DNA of 64,000 bases from Acidobacteriota bacterium. Lineage in GTDB: Bacteria > Acidobacteriota > Vicinamibacteria > Vicinamibacterales > JAKQTR01. Of the stretch, positions 54,352 to 63,509 are shown piece after piece (position 1 is the stretch's first letter; each line of letters opens with the position of its first letter). The translations under genes were made by a program, and so were the position numbers. Under the pieces are notes generated by a model that worked only from the letters and a program-made list of their open reading frames with translations, was not told the DNA's origin and ran no database searches. Location of the stretch: the NCBI GenBank assembly GCA_026393675.1, contig JAPKZQ010000030.1:92658-156657 (forward strand), read 5' to 3'.

Positions 54352-55698
54352 ATGAAGCGTCTTCGTGTCGTCGTCTGGATGGCCATCATCGCCAGCCTCA
54401 CCTGCGTCGTTGCCCTGTCCGGAAAGGTGATTCGCCAGGTTTCGCCCACTGAGGAATCGCCGGCGCGGCCGTCTCCGCAGCAGCTCGCCTGGCACGATGA
54501 CGAACTTGGGATGTTCATTCACATCGCGCCGCAAACGTGGCAGGATTCGGAATCCGATAACCTCGCGACGCCACTCGCCGCCATCAACCCCGAGAAACTT
54601 GATACCGACAGCTGGGTCCGTGTCGCCGAATCGATGGGGGCGAAGTACATCGTCTTTGTGGCGAAACACGAGGGCGGCTTCTGCTGGTGGCAGACCGAGA
54701 CGACGGATTTCGGCGTGCGCCACACACCATGGCGTGGCGGAAAGGGCGATGTGCTGGCGGATCTGGCGGCCTCGTGCCGCTCACGCGGGATGAAGCTCGG
54801 CATCTACCTGTCGCCGCAGGACAGGAAACACGGCGTCGCCGTCGGCGGCCGCGCCAAAGATCCGTCGCAGCAATCGGCCTACGACGCGCTCTTTCGCACG
54901 CAACTGGTCGAGGTCCTGTCGAAGTACGGCGAGATGGCCGAGGTGTGGTTCGACGGCAATCTGATCTTCGACGTGGGCGACATCCTGGCGAAGCACGCGC
55001 CGAATGCTGTGGTGTTCCAGGGGCCGCAAGCCTCAATCCGCTGGGTGGGCAACGAGGACGGGATCGCGCCGGACCCGGCATGGAACGCCGTGAACGACCC
55101 GAGCCCTGGCGTGAAATGGGGCGACTACACGGCCGCGCAGAGCATGTTCGGCGGCAACCGGTGGCTGCCGATCGAGTGCGACGCGCGCATCCGTGCCACA
55201 TGGTTCTGGCGAACCGATAACGCCCGGACGCTGAAAAGCGTCGACCAGTTGATGGACATGTACTACAGGAGCGTCGGCCACGGAGCCGTCCTGCTGCTCA
55301 ACCTCACGCCCGACCGGACGGGCCTGATGCCCGAAGCCGACGCGCAGCGCGCCGCGGAATTCGGCGAGACGATCCGGCGCCGGCTGGGCACACCCGTCGG
55401 GGAAACGCGCGGCGCGGGCACCGCATTGACACTCACGCTCAAGGCGCCCACGCCCATCGACCACGTGGTCATGATGGAGAATCTCGCCGGCGGTGAGCGC
55501 GTGCGCGAGTACGTGGTCGAAGGCCAGGTGCGAGGAGCGTGGCAGCGCATCTCGTCAGGAACCGCCATCGGCCACAAGAAGATCGATCGGATCGCGCCAA
55601 CCGTCGTCGACGCGGTGCGTCTCCGAATCATGCGCAGCGCCGGCACGCCGGATATTCGACGGTTCGCAGCCTTTGGCGACCCAAAGAGTCCGGAGTGA
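54352..55698 (+). CDS. GH29 alpha-L-fucosidase
   Basis: The 448-residue secreted glycoside hydrolase starts with a signal peptide (about 1-24). The catalytic barrel has LGMFIHIAPQTW, AKYIVFVAKHEGGFCWW and MAEVWFDGNLIF, where WFDG holds the likely nucleophile Asp. A C-terminal beta domain (about 360-448) follows. It removes terminal fucose from glycans, with retention of configuration. It shares the GH29 type with the gene at 60530-62617 but little other similarity. Expression may be influenced by a REP hairpin beside its promoter. Confidence 0.88.
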   Translation: MKRLRVVVWMAIIASLTCVVALSGKVIRQVSPTEESPARPSPQQLAWHDDELGMFIHIAPQTWQDSESDNLATPLAAINPEKLDTDSWVRVAESMGAKYIVFVAKHEGGFCWWQTETTDFGVRHTPWRGGKGDVLADLAASCRSRGMKLGIYLSPQDRKHGVAVGGRAKDPSQQSAYDALFRTQLVEVLSKYGEMAEVWFDGNLIFDVGDILAKHAPNAVVFQGPQASIRWVGNEDGIAPDPAWNAVNDPSPGVKWGDYTAAQSMFGGNRWLPIECDARIRATWFWRTDNARTLKSVDQLMDMYYRSVGHGAVLLLNLTPDRTGLMPEADAQRAAEFGETIRRRLGTPVGETRGAGTALTLTLKAPTPIDHVVMMENLAGGERVREYVVEGQVRGAWQRISSGTAIGHKKIDRIAPTVVDAVRLRIMRSAGTPDIRRFAAFGDPKSPE

Positions 55699-55807
55699 TC
55701 CGGATCCTGATTGCCGGGTCTGAAGCCCCGGCCTCCAGCGCTAAGCCCCCGTCGTCCGCCCGTTCGGCAAACACTCCCGATGCCGTCTTGGGAGTAAGGA
55801 GGCCAAG

Positions 55808-56140
55808 ATGACCGACTGGATCTGGAATGCGTGGCTCTGGCAATGGCTCGGGTTCGTGCTGATTGGCGGCGGACTCATCGCTGGCGGGTTGGCCATTGCC
55901 GATCACAGGCGCCAGGGGCGCGTCCGGACCGAGCTTGGCATCCCGAGCCATCTGCCCGCAAACCCCCAGATCAACATGGCCAAGATTCCGGTCGGCGGGG
56001 ATATCGGCGGTCTCGTGGTGGTTGTCGGGATTTTTCTCGCCTGCCTGCCGGTGATGTGGGGTTGGTTCCTCGCCGTCGGCGTCGGGGCCGTGCTCGTCGC
56101 CGTCTCGCTGTTCATCTGGCATCGCGTCCACCCGTGGTGA
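55808..56140 (+). CDS. small membrane protein, unknown
   Basis: The 110-residue protein has two or three hydrophobic helices (about 12-30, 66-81 and 83-103) with a short polar loop (HRRQGRVRTELG). Upstream AGGAGG is a good ribosome-binding site. Its 3' end overlaps the convergent DUF2891 gene by 29 bp. No family recognised. Confidence 0.6.
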   Translation: MTDWIWNAWLWQWLGFVLIGGGLIAGGLAIADHRRQGRVRTELGIPSHLPANPQINMAKIPVGGDIGGLVVVVGIFLACLPVMWGWFLAVGVGAVLVAVSLFIWHRVHPW

Positions 56141-57308
56141 GCCCGCGGGCGGTCACCAGGTACACGGCGAAGCTCCCGAGCCAGTGCCCGCCTTCGTAGT
56201 GCTCGCCAGTGATGGCCTTCAGTCCCACCGTGCGGTGCCGCAGCGCCGCCGCCTGGAGAGACGCGCGACGAGCATCGGATGGCGCCAGGCCCGTGATGAT
56301 GCCATCGAGCATCCACGCCCGACTGAGGTTTAAGCCATCCAGATGCGCCAGCTTCGGATCGCCGGGATCGGTCACAACGGCTGGCTCGAGCCATGTCGCC
56401 GATCCGTTCACGGGAATCACGGGCAGGAAGGCCTGCAGCCAGGCGCCGTAGCCTGATCGCGGCAACACGCGGCGCATCAGGTCGGCCTCCGCGAGGCAGG
56501 GCGACAGGAAGTCCTGGCCGGACGGCTCGTAGGCGAACGGGCAATTGCGGTCCTTCCCGTAATACGTCGCGATGCGCGAGGTCAGCAGATCGATCATCTG
56601 CTGATCCCTGGCGATGTGCGCCCAGTCGAGCATCAGCCCGAACGAGAAGGCTGTCTGGTCGTGCTCGCCGATCCGGATGGGCCGTGACAGCTTTGGCAGC
56701 CAGTCCTTGATGCGCGCGGCGGCGGCCTGCTCGAGAGGCTTCAGCGTGGCGGCCCACGCTCTCGCCTGCGGCGTGTCCCATTCGCGCAACTCGGCCGCCA
56801 GTTGCAGCAGCCACGCCAGGCCATAGGGACGTTCGAAGCTGGTCCGTCCCGCGCCATTGAGGTACTGCACCTCGCCCGCGATGTTGGCGGCAGTCAGACT
56901 GGTGGCGAGCGCCTGCCTCGCCGGCTCGGCAAAGGGCGCCGTGGGAAATGTGCGAGCCAACCGCGCCAGGAGCCAGTGCCCGTGCACGGACGAATGCCAG
57001 TCGTAGCACCCGTAGAAGACGGGTGTCAGCTGGTGGGGCGCCCGCACGTCGGCATCGCCGTTCAACACGTGCGCAATCTTATTGGGATATTCCTTGTGCA
57101 CGCACGCGAGAGCGAGGTTGGCGAAACGCGCCGCCGACGCTGCCGTAAAGTCGCCGCGAGCGGCCGACCGCTGGGCCGCCACGGATGCGGCCGTCACGTC
57201 GCCGCGGGCTGCCGATCGCTGGGCCGCTACCGACGCGGTCGACACCGTTGCCGTGATCGCCAGCGCACATCCCAGCACGACCCACACCACATACCGCTTC
57301 GAGATCAT
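56112..57308 (-). CDS. DUF2891 protein, secreted
   Basis: The 398-residue predicted exported protein has an N-terminal hydrophobic segment (about 5-25). The rest is helical: FANLALACVHKEYPNKIAHV, PVFYGCYDWHSSVHGHWLL, then repeated alpha-helical pairs. This matches DUF2891 proteins, whose function is not established. It contains a 48-bp tandem duplication just after the signal segment (VAAQRSAARGD repeated). The ATG at 57308 is preferred. It is 43 bp after mraY on the same strand. Confidence 0.8.
   Translation of the reverse strand: MISKRYVVWVVLGCALAITATVSTASVAAQRSAARGDVTAASVAAQRSAARGDFTAASAARFANLALACVHKEYPNKIAHVLNGDADVRAPHQLTPVFYGCYDWHSSVHGHWLLARLARTFPTAPFAEPARQALATSLTAANIAGEVQYLNGAGRTSFERPYGLAWLLQLAAELREWDTPQARAWAATLKPLEQAAAARIKDWLPKLSRPIRIGEHDQTAFSFGLMLDWAHIARDQQMIDLLTSRIATYYGKDRNCPFAYEPSGQDFLSPCLAEADLMRRVLPRSGYGAWLQAFLPVIPVNGSATWLEPAVVTDPGDPKLAHLDGLNLSRAWMLDGIITGLAPSDARRASLQAAALRHRTVGLKAITGEHYEGGHWLGSFAVYLVTARGLTTGGRDAR
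57136..57231 (-). repeat. 48-bp tandem duplication in the DUF2891 gene
   Basis: Two 48-bp copies (57136-57183 and 57184-57231) give two 16-residue units containing VAAQRSAARGD(V/F)TAAS. They differ at several positions, so the duplication is not recent. It lengthens the linker after the signal segment. Confidence 0.85.
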
Positions 57309-57351
57309 GGTACTTGCCTCCACGTGTCGAGCAGGAGTCCCGGATGGGACA

Positions 57352-58458
57352 CTATCGCAGTTTGACGGTCGCAATCGACACCAGCGCGAGAATCAGCGAC
57401 ACAATCCACAATCTGATCACGACCTTGGTCTCGGCCAGCCCGGTGTGCTGCATCTGATGGTGCAGCGGTGCCCGGTAGAACAGCCGTCGGCCGAGCCACT
57501 TGATGCCGACCTTGTCCTGGACCTGCGAGGTGACGGCTTCGGCAATGAACAGGCCGCCCAGGATCAGGAAGAGCGCTTCCTGTTTGACGACGACCGAGAG
57601 CGTGGCCAGGCAGCCGCCAATGGCGAGCGAGCCAGCGTCACCCATGAAGATCTGCGCGGGATAGGCGTTGTACCAGAGGAACCCGATCCCGGCGCCGGCA
57701 AAGGCGGCGCACACCACGATCAACTCGCCGGCGCCAGGCAGGTGCGGGAAAAACAGGTAGTGGGCCCAGACCGCGCTGCCCATGACGTAGGCAAACACGC
57801 CCAGGGTCGACACCGCCAGCACCGACGGCACGATCGCCAGACCGTCGAGCCCATCGGTGATGTTGACGGCGTTGCCGACTAGCACGACGAACAAGAACGC
57901 GATGGGCAGGTAGACCCACAGCGAGTTGAAGAGCGCCGCTTTCACAAACGGCACGTAAAACGCCCCGGCCTCCTTCGCGGGCAGCGGCGACCACGGGCTG
58001 GCCAGGAACACGACGAACAACCCGGCGAACGCGCCCTGCAGCAGCAGTTTCCGCCCCTCGCTCATGCCGCGATTGCCTGACCTGGCCCGCCATTTCGCCA
58101 CGTCATCGCTCAAGCCGATGAGCGCGAACCACACCATGCCGACCAGTACGCTCCACACGTAGCGGTCCGTCGGATCGCACCAGGTTAGAGATGCGGCCAG
58201 CACACTGCCGACCATGACGGCGCCGCCCATCACCGGAGTGCCCGCCTTGTCGAAAGACGACGGCACGCCCGTCTCGCGCACCTGGTCAACGAGCCCCCGT
58301 CGGTGGAGGTACCAGATGAATCGCGGCATGAGCGCGAGCACCAGCAGAAAGGCCGTCATCGACGCCGCGATGGCGCGCACTGACAAGTAGTCGAGCAGCC
58401 TGAGAATGGACCAGGCGCGGTAGCCGCCTTCGAGCAGATGTCCGAGCAGGTGAATCAT
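57352..58458 (-). CDS. mraY: phospho-N-acetylmuramoyl-pentapeptide transferase
   Basis: The 368-residue inner-membrane enzyme attaches the muramyl-pentapeptide to undecaprenyl phosphate, giving lipid I. It has ten predicted helices. Conserved residues appear in GTPVMGGAVM, LIGLSDDVAKWRARS, NITDGLDGLA, MGDAGSLAIGG and the HHQMQ loop. AAAGGAG precedes the ATG. The gene overlaps murG by four bases. It is not beside murD, ftsW or other usual division-cluster genes in this window. Confidence 0.93.
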   Translation of the reverse strand: MIHLLGHLLEGGYRAWSILRLLDYLSVRAIAASMTAFLLVLALMPRFIWYLHRRGLVDQVRETGVPSSFDKAGTPVMGGAVMVGSVLAASLTWCDPTDRYVWSVLVGMVWFALIGLSDDVAKWRARSGNRGMSEGRKLLLQGAFAGLFVVFLASPWSPLPAKEAGAFYVPFVKAALFNSLWVYLPIAFLFVVLVGNAVNITDGLDGLAIVPSVLAVSTLGVFAYVMGSAVWAHYLFFPHLPGAGELIVVCAAFAGAGIGFLWYNAYPAQIFMGDAGSLAIGGCLATLSVVVKQEALFLILGGLFIAEAVTSQVQDKVGIKWLGRRLFYRAPLHHQMQHTGLAETKVVIRLWIVSLILALVSIATVKLR

Positions 58459-60497
58459 GTGCCCGAACTCCTTTGTCGTGCGATGGCGTCGAGGACGCCC
58501 GCGTAGGAACTGCGAATGGTGAATTCCGGCCGGAAGTCCGTGGCGGTCAGCACGAATCCTCGAAGCTGCCGTTCAAGCTCGGCGAGATCGCCCGCGCGTC
58601 CGCGTTCGACCAATGACAGCAAGCCCCGCAGGCCGGCAGCCCGTACCACCCAGTACCGGTAGTTCTGCAATTCAATCAGCGCCGGCAGCGCGTCGTCCTG
58701 CCCGCCGATCGTGCCGAGGGCTTCGGCAGAGGTTGCGACCACCTCGATCCACGAATCCCGCAACAAGCCGATGAGCGACGCGGTCAGCCGACGCCGCGCC
58801 TCGTCGCCAAACGACCGATCAAGTGCGGCCGCGGTTCGCGCGGCCTCGCTCCGGACTTCGTAGTACGGATCGGTGAATGAGGCCACCAGGATCTCTTCGA
58901 CCGCTGGCGTCACAACCCCGAGGCGCGCAATGCAGGTGAGCGCGTTGCGGCGGATGAAGCCCACCTGTTCAAAATCGCCGCCGAACATCCGCTTGTACCA
59001 GGAGGCGGGACGGCGGTCCTGGAGCAGGGCGACGACCAACGGGAGCTTGTCGCGCGCCTGCAAGAGGCCGACGAGCTTGACGCCCAGATTCCGGCTTTCC
59101 CACCGCGGACTGACAAGCAGCGTGGCGGCGCGGCTCGTGTAATAGGCCCGGTCATCGGCTGGCGGTATTTCGCGCTCTATCCGGTAGTCGTGCTTTCTGG
59201 CGCCCAGGGCGCGCTCGAGTTTGCTGAGAAGCGCCGCGTTGGACAGCAGGCTGGCGCCAGACTCACGCGGCGCGTCCGCCGGCCTGCCCACCAGTGTCGC
59301 GTCGATCGTCTCACCGGCCACAACACGTCGAATGAGGTCGAGGGCATCCTGCTGCACGAATCGCCGCACCGCGCCCGCCATCTGGCGCAGGCGCGCCGGC
59401 TCGACCACGTCGAGAATCGTGGCGGCGAGCAGACCGCCATCCAACTCCTCAACCAGCGTGCCGTTGCGCTCGCGGGTCTCCTCGTAGAGCACGACTGCCC
59501 CGCCCGTCCTGGCGAGCGCCCTCGCGTTCATCACCTGGTGTTCGCCGGGCAGGTTTGCTTTCGGCACGACGATCGCCGGCAGCCCGAGCGACGCGATCTC
59601 GTTCAGCGTGCCCGCTCCCGCACGCACGACCACCAGATCCGACAGCGCGTACACCCGTTCGATCTCGTGAAAGAACGGTCGCGACACGTAGAACGACTCG
59701 ATCTGGCGACGTTGTTCGTCGGTGTACCGGGCGCGCAGCCGCTCGGTCGTCGCCTGGCCCGCGTCGTAGCCGCTGCCGGATTTTCTCAGGCCGGTACCAT
59801 GGATGATGAAGAGCCTGTCACGGTGCGACAGCAGCGATCCGAGGGCATCGACGACGGCCTGATTAATGGTGCGCGCGCCTTGCGAACCGCCAAACGCGAA
59901 CACGACCGTGCGGCCGGCAGGCACCGCGAAGTCCAGCGACTGGCGGACCGCGTCGCGCTCGATCGCCTGGATGCGCCGCCTGAGCGGGTAACCGGCCACG
60001 ATGCCGTTGGCGGGAAACGCCGCAAGCGTTTCGGGAAACGACACAAAGACCCGATCCGCGAGGCGGCCCACGAGCAGATTCAGCCTTCCCGGCGTGGCAT
60101 TCTGCTCGTGCACGTACACCTTCGCATCGCAGAGGCCCGCCCGCTTCAGCAGCGACGCGGCGAACATCACGGGCGCCGACGCAAATCCGCCCGTGCCGAC
60201 GATCACGTCGGGCCGAAAACCCCGAACGAGGAAAAGTGCCTTGAGGGTTCCGAGGGTGAGGTTGGCCAGGAAACGGAGCCACTGCGGCGACGGGCGAGCC
60301 CCCGGATAGGCCGACGCCCGGACGTAGCGAATCGGGATGCCTTCGCGTGGGACGACGTCGGACTCGGCGCGGCCCCGCACGCCGACATAGAGATACGCCG
60401 TGCGCTCATCGCCGAGCGCCCGTCCGATCGCCAGTGCCGGGTTCACGTGCCCGGCGGTGCCGCCCCCGGTCAGGAGGATGCGCGAAAAGGCCGTCAT
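58455..60497 (-). CDS. murG: MurG-like GT28 glycosyltransferase with HEAT-like C-terminal extension
   Basis: The 680-residue protein begins as MurG: RILLTGGGTAGHVNPALAIG, VIVGTGGFASAPVMFA, KVYVHEQNATPGRLNLL and FAFGGSQGARTINQAVV. The C-terminal lobe has VVRAGAGTLNEIASLGLPAI. MurG normally ends near residue 370-390. Here about 290 extra residues follow, in helical repeats such as VGFIRRNALTCIARLGVVTP and YYEVRSEAARTAAALDRSF, that look like HEAT repeats. MurG makes lipid II from lipid I. The extension may add a protein contact. It is translationally coupled to mraY. Confidence 0.87.
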   Translation of the reverse strand: MTAFSRILLTGGGTAGHVNPALAIGRALGDERTAYLYVGVRGRAESDVVPREGIPIRYVRASAYPGARPSPQWLRFLANLTLGTLKALFLVRGFRPDVIVGTGGFASAPVMFAASLLKRAGLCDAKVYVHEQNATPGRLNLLVGRLADRVFVSFPETLAAFPANGIVAGYPLRRRIQAIERDAVRQSLDFAVPAGRTVVFAFGGSQGARTINQAVVDALGSLLSHRDRLFIIHGTGLRKSGSGYDAGQATTERLRARYTDEQRRQIESFYVSRPFFHEIERVYALSDLVVVRAGAGTLNEIASLGLPAIVVPKANLPGEHQVMNARALARTGGAVVLYEETRERNGTLVEELDGGLLAATILDVVEPARLRQMAGAVRRFVQQDALDLIRRVVAGETIDATLVGRPADAPRESGASLLSNAALLSKLERALGARKHDYRIEREIPPADDRAYYTSRAATLLVSPRWESRNLGVKLVGLLQARDKLPLVVALLQDRRPASWYKRMFGGDFEQVGFIRRNALTCIARLGVVTPAVEEILVASFTDPYYEVRSEAARTAAALDRSFGDEARRRLTASLIGLLRDSWIEVVATSAEALGTIGGQDDALPALIELQNYRYWVVRAAGLRGLLSLVERGRAGDLAELERQLRGFVLTATDFRPEFTIRSSYAGVLDAIARQRSSGT

Positions 60498-60529
60498 CGC
60501 GTGCGGCTCAAGGGTATCACGCGGCGACG

Positions 60530-62617
60530 CTACTTGCGCCGCAGCACGCGGGAAGGTATGGGCTCTTTCTGGATGCCGGGTCCGCTCCAGGACACGCCTA
60601 GTTCGAACCCGCCCGATTGCTCGAACATCGCGACCCGAAGCGGGTGGAGCCCCTTGTCGAGCGCCACAGCATTCGAGCGTTCCCGGGAGCTGTGAAGACC
60701 GTCGTTATCGACGACCAGCACATCATCCAGCCAGAGCCGGCTTCCGTCATCCGATCTGACGTAAAAGTGGTACACGCCCGTCGCCGGCACGTCGATGAAC
60801 CCCTGGAATTCGAACGCAAACTGCATCTCGCGGGTGCGGGGCGTGAGATCAAACGTCGCGACCGCGCCCGAGCGCGAGGGCTTCGCCACATCGAAATCTG
60901 GCAGCCGTTGGAAGTCGCCCTCCACGACCGTGTAGCCGAGCCCAGGCACAACACCGGTCACTCGCACCGCCGGGCGCGGTGTGACGCGCGTGAAGGCAGC
61001 GTCGGTCACGCGGCTCACCGGCGTGGAGCCGCGATAGGCCTGGGCGCGCACGGTTGCCGATTGCGTTAGTGTGATGGCGCCAGTCGCGACCGGCGACGCC
61101 CCTGTCGGCTGGCTGCCGTCCACGGTGTAGCGCAGTTGCACGTTGCGGCGGGCGGTCGAGACGCGCACGTTGAGCGCGTCGACGAAGATGGGCGCGTCGG
61201 CTTCGATCGACGGAGGAATCGTCACATCCGGCTCGCCCGCGATATCCAGTTCCACGACGACATCGGGCGACGGTATCGCTCCGGCCGGCGTGTCTTCCAG
61301 GGCAATTCGCACATCGTCGCCACGCCGCTCGACGGCGAGTGTCCGCGCCCTGGTCTCTCCCATGAAGCGAGCGGCCTTCACCTCGTTCAGCAACCCCGGA
61401 ACCACCAGCACGCGGTCCGCGGGTATGTCGAAGATGTGCAGGTAGAGCCGCGTCATGTTCGCATCGAGGCGGCGCTCGGTCGATCGGCCCCAGGGAAGCG
61501 ATGGAAACGGGCTCGCGCTGGTGCCGTAGATGGACTGGCTGTAGACACGCATCCAGTCGCCGATGCCCTTGAGGCGATCGACGCTCTCGGGCGGGAATTC
61601 GCCCTCGGCCGTCGGCCCGACATTGAGGAGGAAGTTGCCGCCCTTCGATGCGATATCCACAAGCTTCCGGATCAGGTCCTCTGTGGTCTTGAAGTCCTTG
61701 TCCGCCCGGTTGTAGCCCCAGTTCCGGTTCATCGTCATGCAGGTTTCCCAGTCGAGTCCGGGCACCCCGGTTGCAGGTATCTCCTGTTCCGGTGTGCCGA
61801 AGTCGCCGACAAGCCCCTGGTCGCGATTGAGTCCGAAATCGCCGCCGGCACGGCCCACGCGGTTGTTGATGATGATCGACGGCTGCAGCGCGCGCACGTA
61901 GTCGTAGAGATCGCGCCCGCGCTCGTTGGTCCATGTGCCCTCCCATTGACCGTCAAACCACAGCACGCCGATGGGCCCGTAGCCGGTGAGCAGTTCCTTC
62001 AACTGCGCTTTCATGTACCGCACGTAGCGCTCGAAATCCGCCCCGGCCGCCGGCCGCGAGGCCTGTTCCCAATCCCGCCTCGGCACGTAATCCGGATGGT
62101 GCCAGTCCATGATCGAGTAGTAGAAGCAGAGCCTGAGTCCCTCGCGCTGGCACGCGGCTGCCAGTTGCTTCAGGATGTCGCGGCCAAACGGCGTCGCCAT
62201 CACGTCCCAGTCGGTCTCCTTCGAATCGAACAGCGAAAAGCCGTCGTGGTGCTTGCTCGTGATGACGATGTACTTCATGCCCGCCGCCTTGGCGAGGCGG
62301 ACCCACTCGTCGGGATTGAATCGGGTGGGATTGAACCGGTCACGGAACTTCTCGTACTCGCCAATCGGAATCTTCGCGGTATGTCGAATCCACTCGCCGT
62401 ACTCGGTGCGCCCGTTCCACTCTCCTGCCGGCACCGCGTAGAGTCCCCAGTGGATGAACAGGCCAAAGCGCGCCTCGCGCCACCAGTTGAGGCGCGGGTC
62501 CGGCGGGTCGCCTGCAAGCCCCGCGCGCGATGCACCCTGGACGGCCGCCAGGCCGGCACACAGGGCGAGCGCGAACATGAAGCGGGTCCAGTGACGGCGG
62601 CGGAATGATGGCGTCAT
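60530..62617 (-). CDS. GH29 alpha-L-fucosidase with PA14-like domain
   Basis: The roughly 695-residue secreted enzyme has a signal peptide and the barrel motifs WWREARFGLFIHWGLYAVP, MKYIVITSKHHDGFSLFDS and IGVLWFDGQWEGTW. The nucleophile Asp is in WFDG. GNFLLNVGPTAEGEFP ends the catalytic part. A middle beta region (about 430-560) and a C-terminal PA14-like module (FDVAKPSRSGAVATFDLTPR, then SDDGSRLWLDDVLV) probably bind carbohydrate. The ATG at 62617 has GAGGAGG at a workable distance; one at 62626 would sit too close to it. Its stop is 32 bp beyond murG. Confidence 0.88.
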   Translation of the reverse strand: MTPSFRRRHWTRFMFALALCAGLAAVQGASRAGLAGDPPDPRLNWWREARFGLFIHWGLYAVPAGEWNGRTEYGEWIRHTAKIPIGEYEKFRDRFNPTRFNPDEWVRLAKAAGMKYIVITSKHHDGFSLFDSKETDWDVMATPFGRDILKQLAAACQREGLRLCFYYSIMDWHHPDYVPRRDWEQASRPAAGADFERYVRYMKAQLKELLTGYGPIGVLWFDGQWEGTWTNERGRDLYDYVRALQPSIIINNRVGRAGGDFGLNRDQGLVGDFGTPEQEIPATGVPGLDWETCMTMNRNWGYNRADKDFKTTEDLIRKLVDIASKGGNFLLNVGPTAEGEFPPESVDRLKGIGDWMRVYSQSIYGTSASPFPSLPWGRSTERRLDANMTRLYLHIFDIPADRVLVVPGLLNEVKAARFMGETRARTLAVERRGDDVRIALEDTPAGAIPSPDVVVELDIAGEPDVTIPPSIEADAPIFVDALNVRVSTARRNVQLRYTVDGSQPTGASPVATGAITLTQSATVRAQAYRGSTPVSRVTDAAFTRVTPRPAVRVTGVVPGLGYTVVEGDFQRLPDFDVAKPSRSGAVATFDLTPRTREMQFAFEFQGFIDVPATGVYHFYVRSDDGSRLWLDDVLVVDNDGLHSSRERSNAVALDKGLHPLRVAMFEQSGGFELGVSWSGPGIQKEPIPSRVLRRK

Positions 62618-62737
62618 CTCTGTCATGCCTCCTCGGGACGGTCCTCGTGGGGGATTATCCAGCAGAACGGCTGTCGCAACGGCAACTTCTTGAAGCGTCA
62701 CCGCGGGGCGTGTGGCTGCATCAGGTGCCGTCTCGAG

Positions 62738-62764
62738 CCTGGGATCGCCGGGCTCCAGCCCGGC
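62738..62764 (-). repeat. REP unit downstream of the RAYT gene
   Basis: A 27-bp unit with stem GCCGGGCTGGAGCCCGGC in the minus orientation, 51 bp past the RAYT stop. A truncated relative (CTCTGGGCTCGCC) follows at 62788. The GTGTCACGCTGCC linker type also appears between them. Confidence 0.9.
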
Positions 62765-62815
62765 CCGCAGTCCTGGCAGCGTGACACCTCTGGGCTCGCC
62801 ACCCTCGGACGTGGC

Positions 62816-63457
62816 CTACACGGCGCGGGAGTCGGAAGACAGCCTGGCACTGCTCCAGTTCCAATCTTCCGGACGACTCACCAATCCCGCTTTGACCGGA
62901 TTGTCGTGAATGTAGCGCCGCACAGCGTGAAAGTGTTGCTCGTCTCGGATGAAACGGTCCCAGTAGTCCCGATGCCATACGGGACCGCTCGCCACCGGTC
63001 CCGCAAGTGCCTCCGGAAACTTCGCGAGGCGCCTACCGGTGAATGACTTCCAAGATCCGACGATGCGAGCCAACTCCCAGCGGGCCGTCGTCTGGAACAG
63101 TGCGTGAACGTGATTCGGCATCACGACCCAGGCGTAGAGGGTGTACCGCTCGCCGTCGAAAAACAGCAGCGCGTCCTGCACGAGTTGAGCCGCGCGTGGC
63201 GCGCGAAGCAGACAATTGCCATGCCCGGCGTCTATCCAGTCGTCAATTCTCTGCCGCCGCTCTGTGTCACGGGATGCAGACGCGTTCGTCGCGACCTCGA
63301 CATTGAGACGAGCGAGCGCATCGGCAGGCAAGCTGTCTGCAAGATGGAAGGTGACGTGTTGGACGACGCGTTCGGAATCGAAATGCGGCAAGTACCCGCG
63401 CGAGCGCCACGCCTGAGGACTGTCGCCGAGACTAATCCAAGAATCGCCGCGCTGCAT
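62816..63457 (-). CDS. RAYT: REP-associated tyrosine transposase
   Basis: The 213-residue Y1/HUH-type nuclease has the metal-binding VVMPNHVHALF (His116, His118) and the ending YWDRFIRDEQHFHAVRRYIH with NPVKAGLV. The likely catalytic Tyr is 182. This is the TnpA-REP type that cuts and joins single-stranded DNA at REP hairpins. Copies of a 27-bp hairpin repeat flank it and form an array beyond it. An ATG at 63457 is preferred; the frame upstream runs into the repeats. No Shine-Dalgarno is clear at any start. Mobility is inferred from family, not shown. Confidence 0.9.
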   Translation of the reverse strand: MQRGDSWISLGDSPQAWRSRGYLPHFDSERVVQHVTFHLADSLPADALARLNVEVATNASASRDTERRQRIDDWIDAGHGNCLLRAPRAAQLVQDALLFFDGERYTLYAWVVMPNHVHALFQTTARWELARIVGSWKSFTGRRLAKFPEALAGPVASGPVWHRDYWDRFIRDEQHFHAVRRYIHDNPVKAGLVSRPEDWNWSSARLSSDSRAV

Positions 63458-63509
63458 CGGAACGGATTCTATCGGATCGCCAGCCTCGGGCATTAGGCGC
63501 TGCGTCTTC

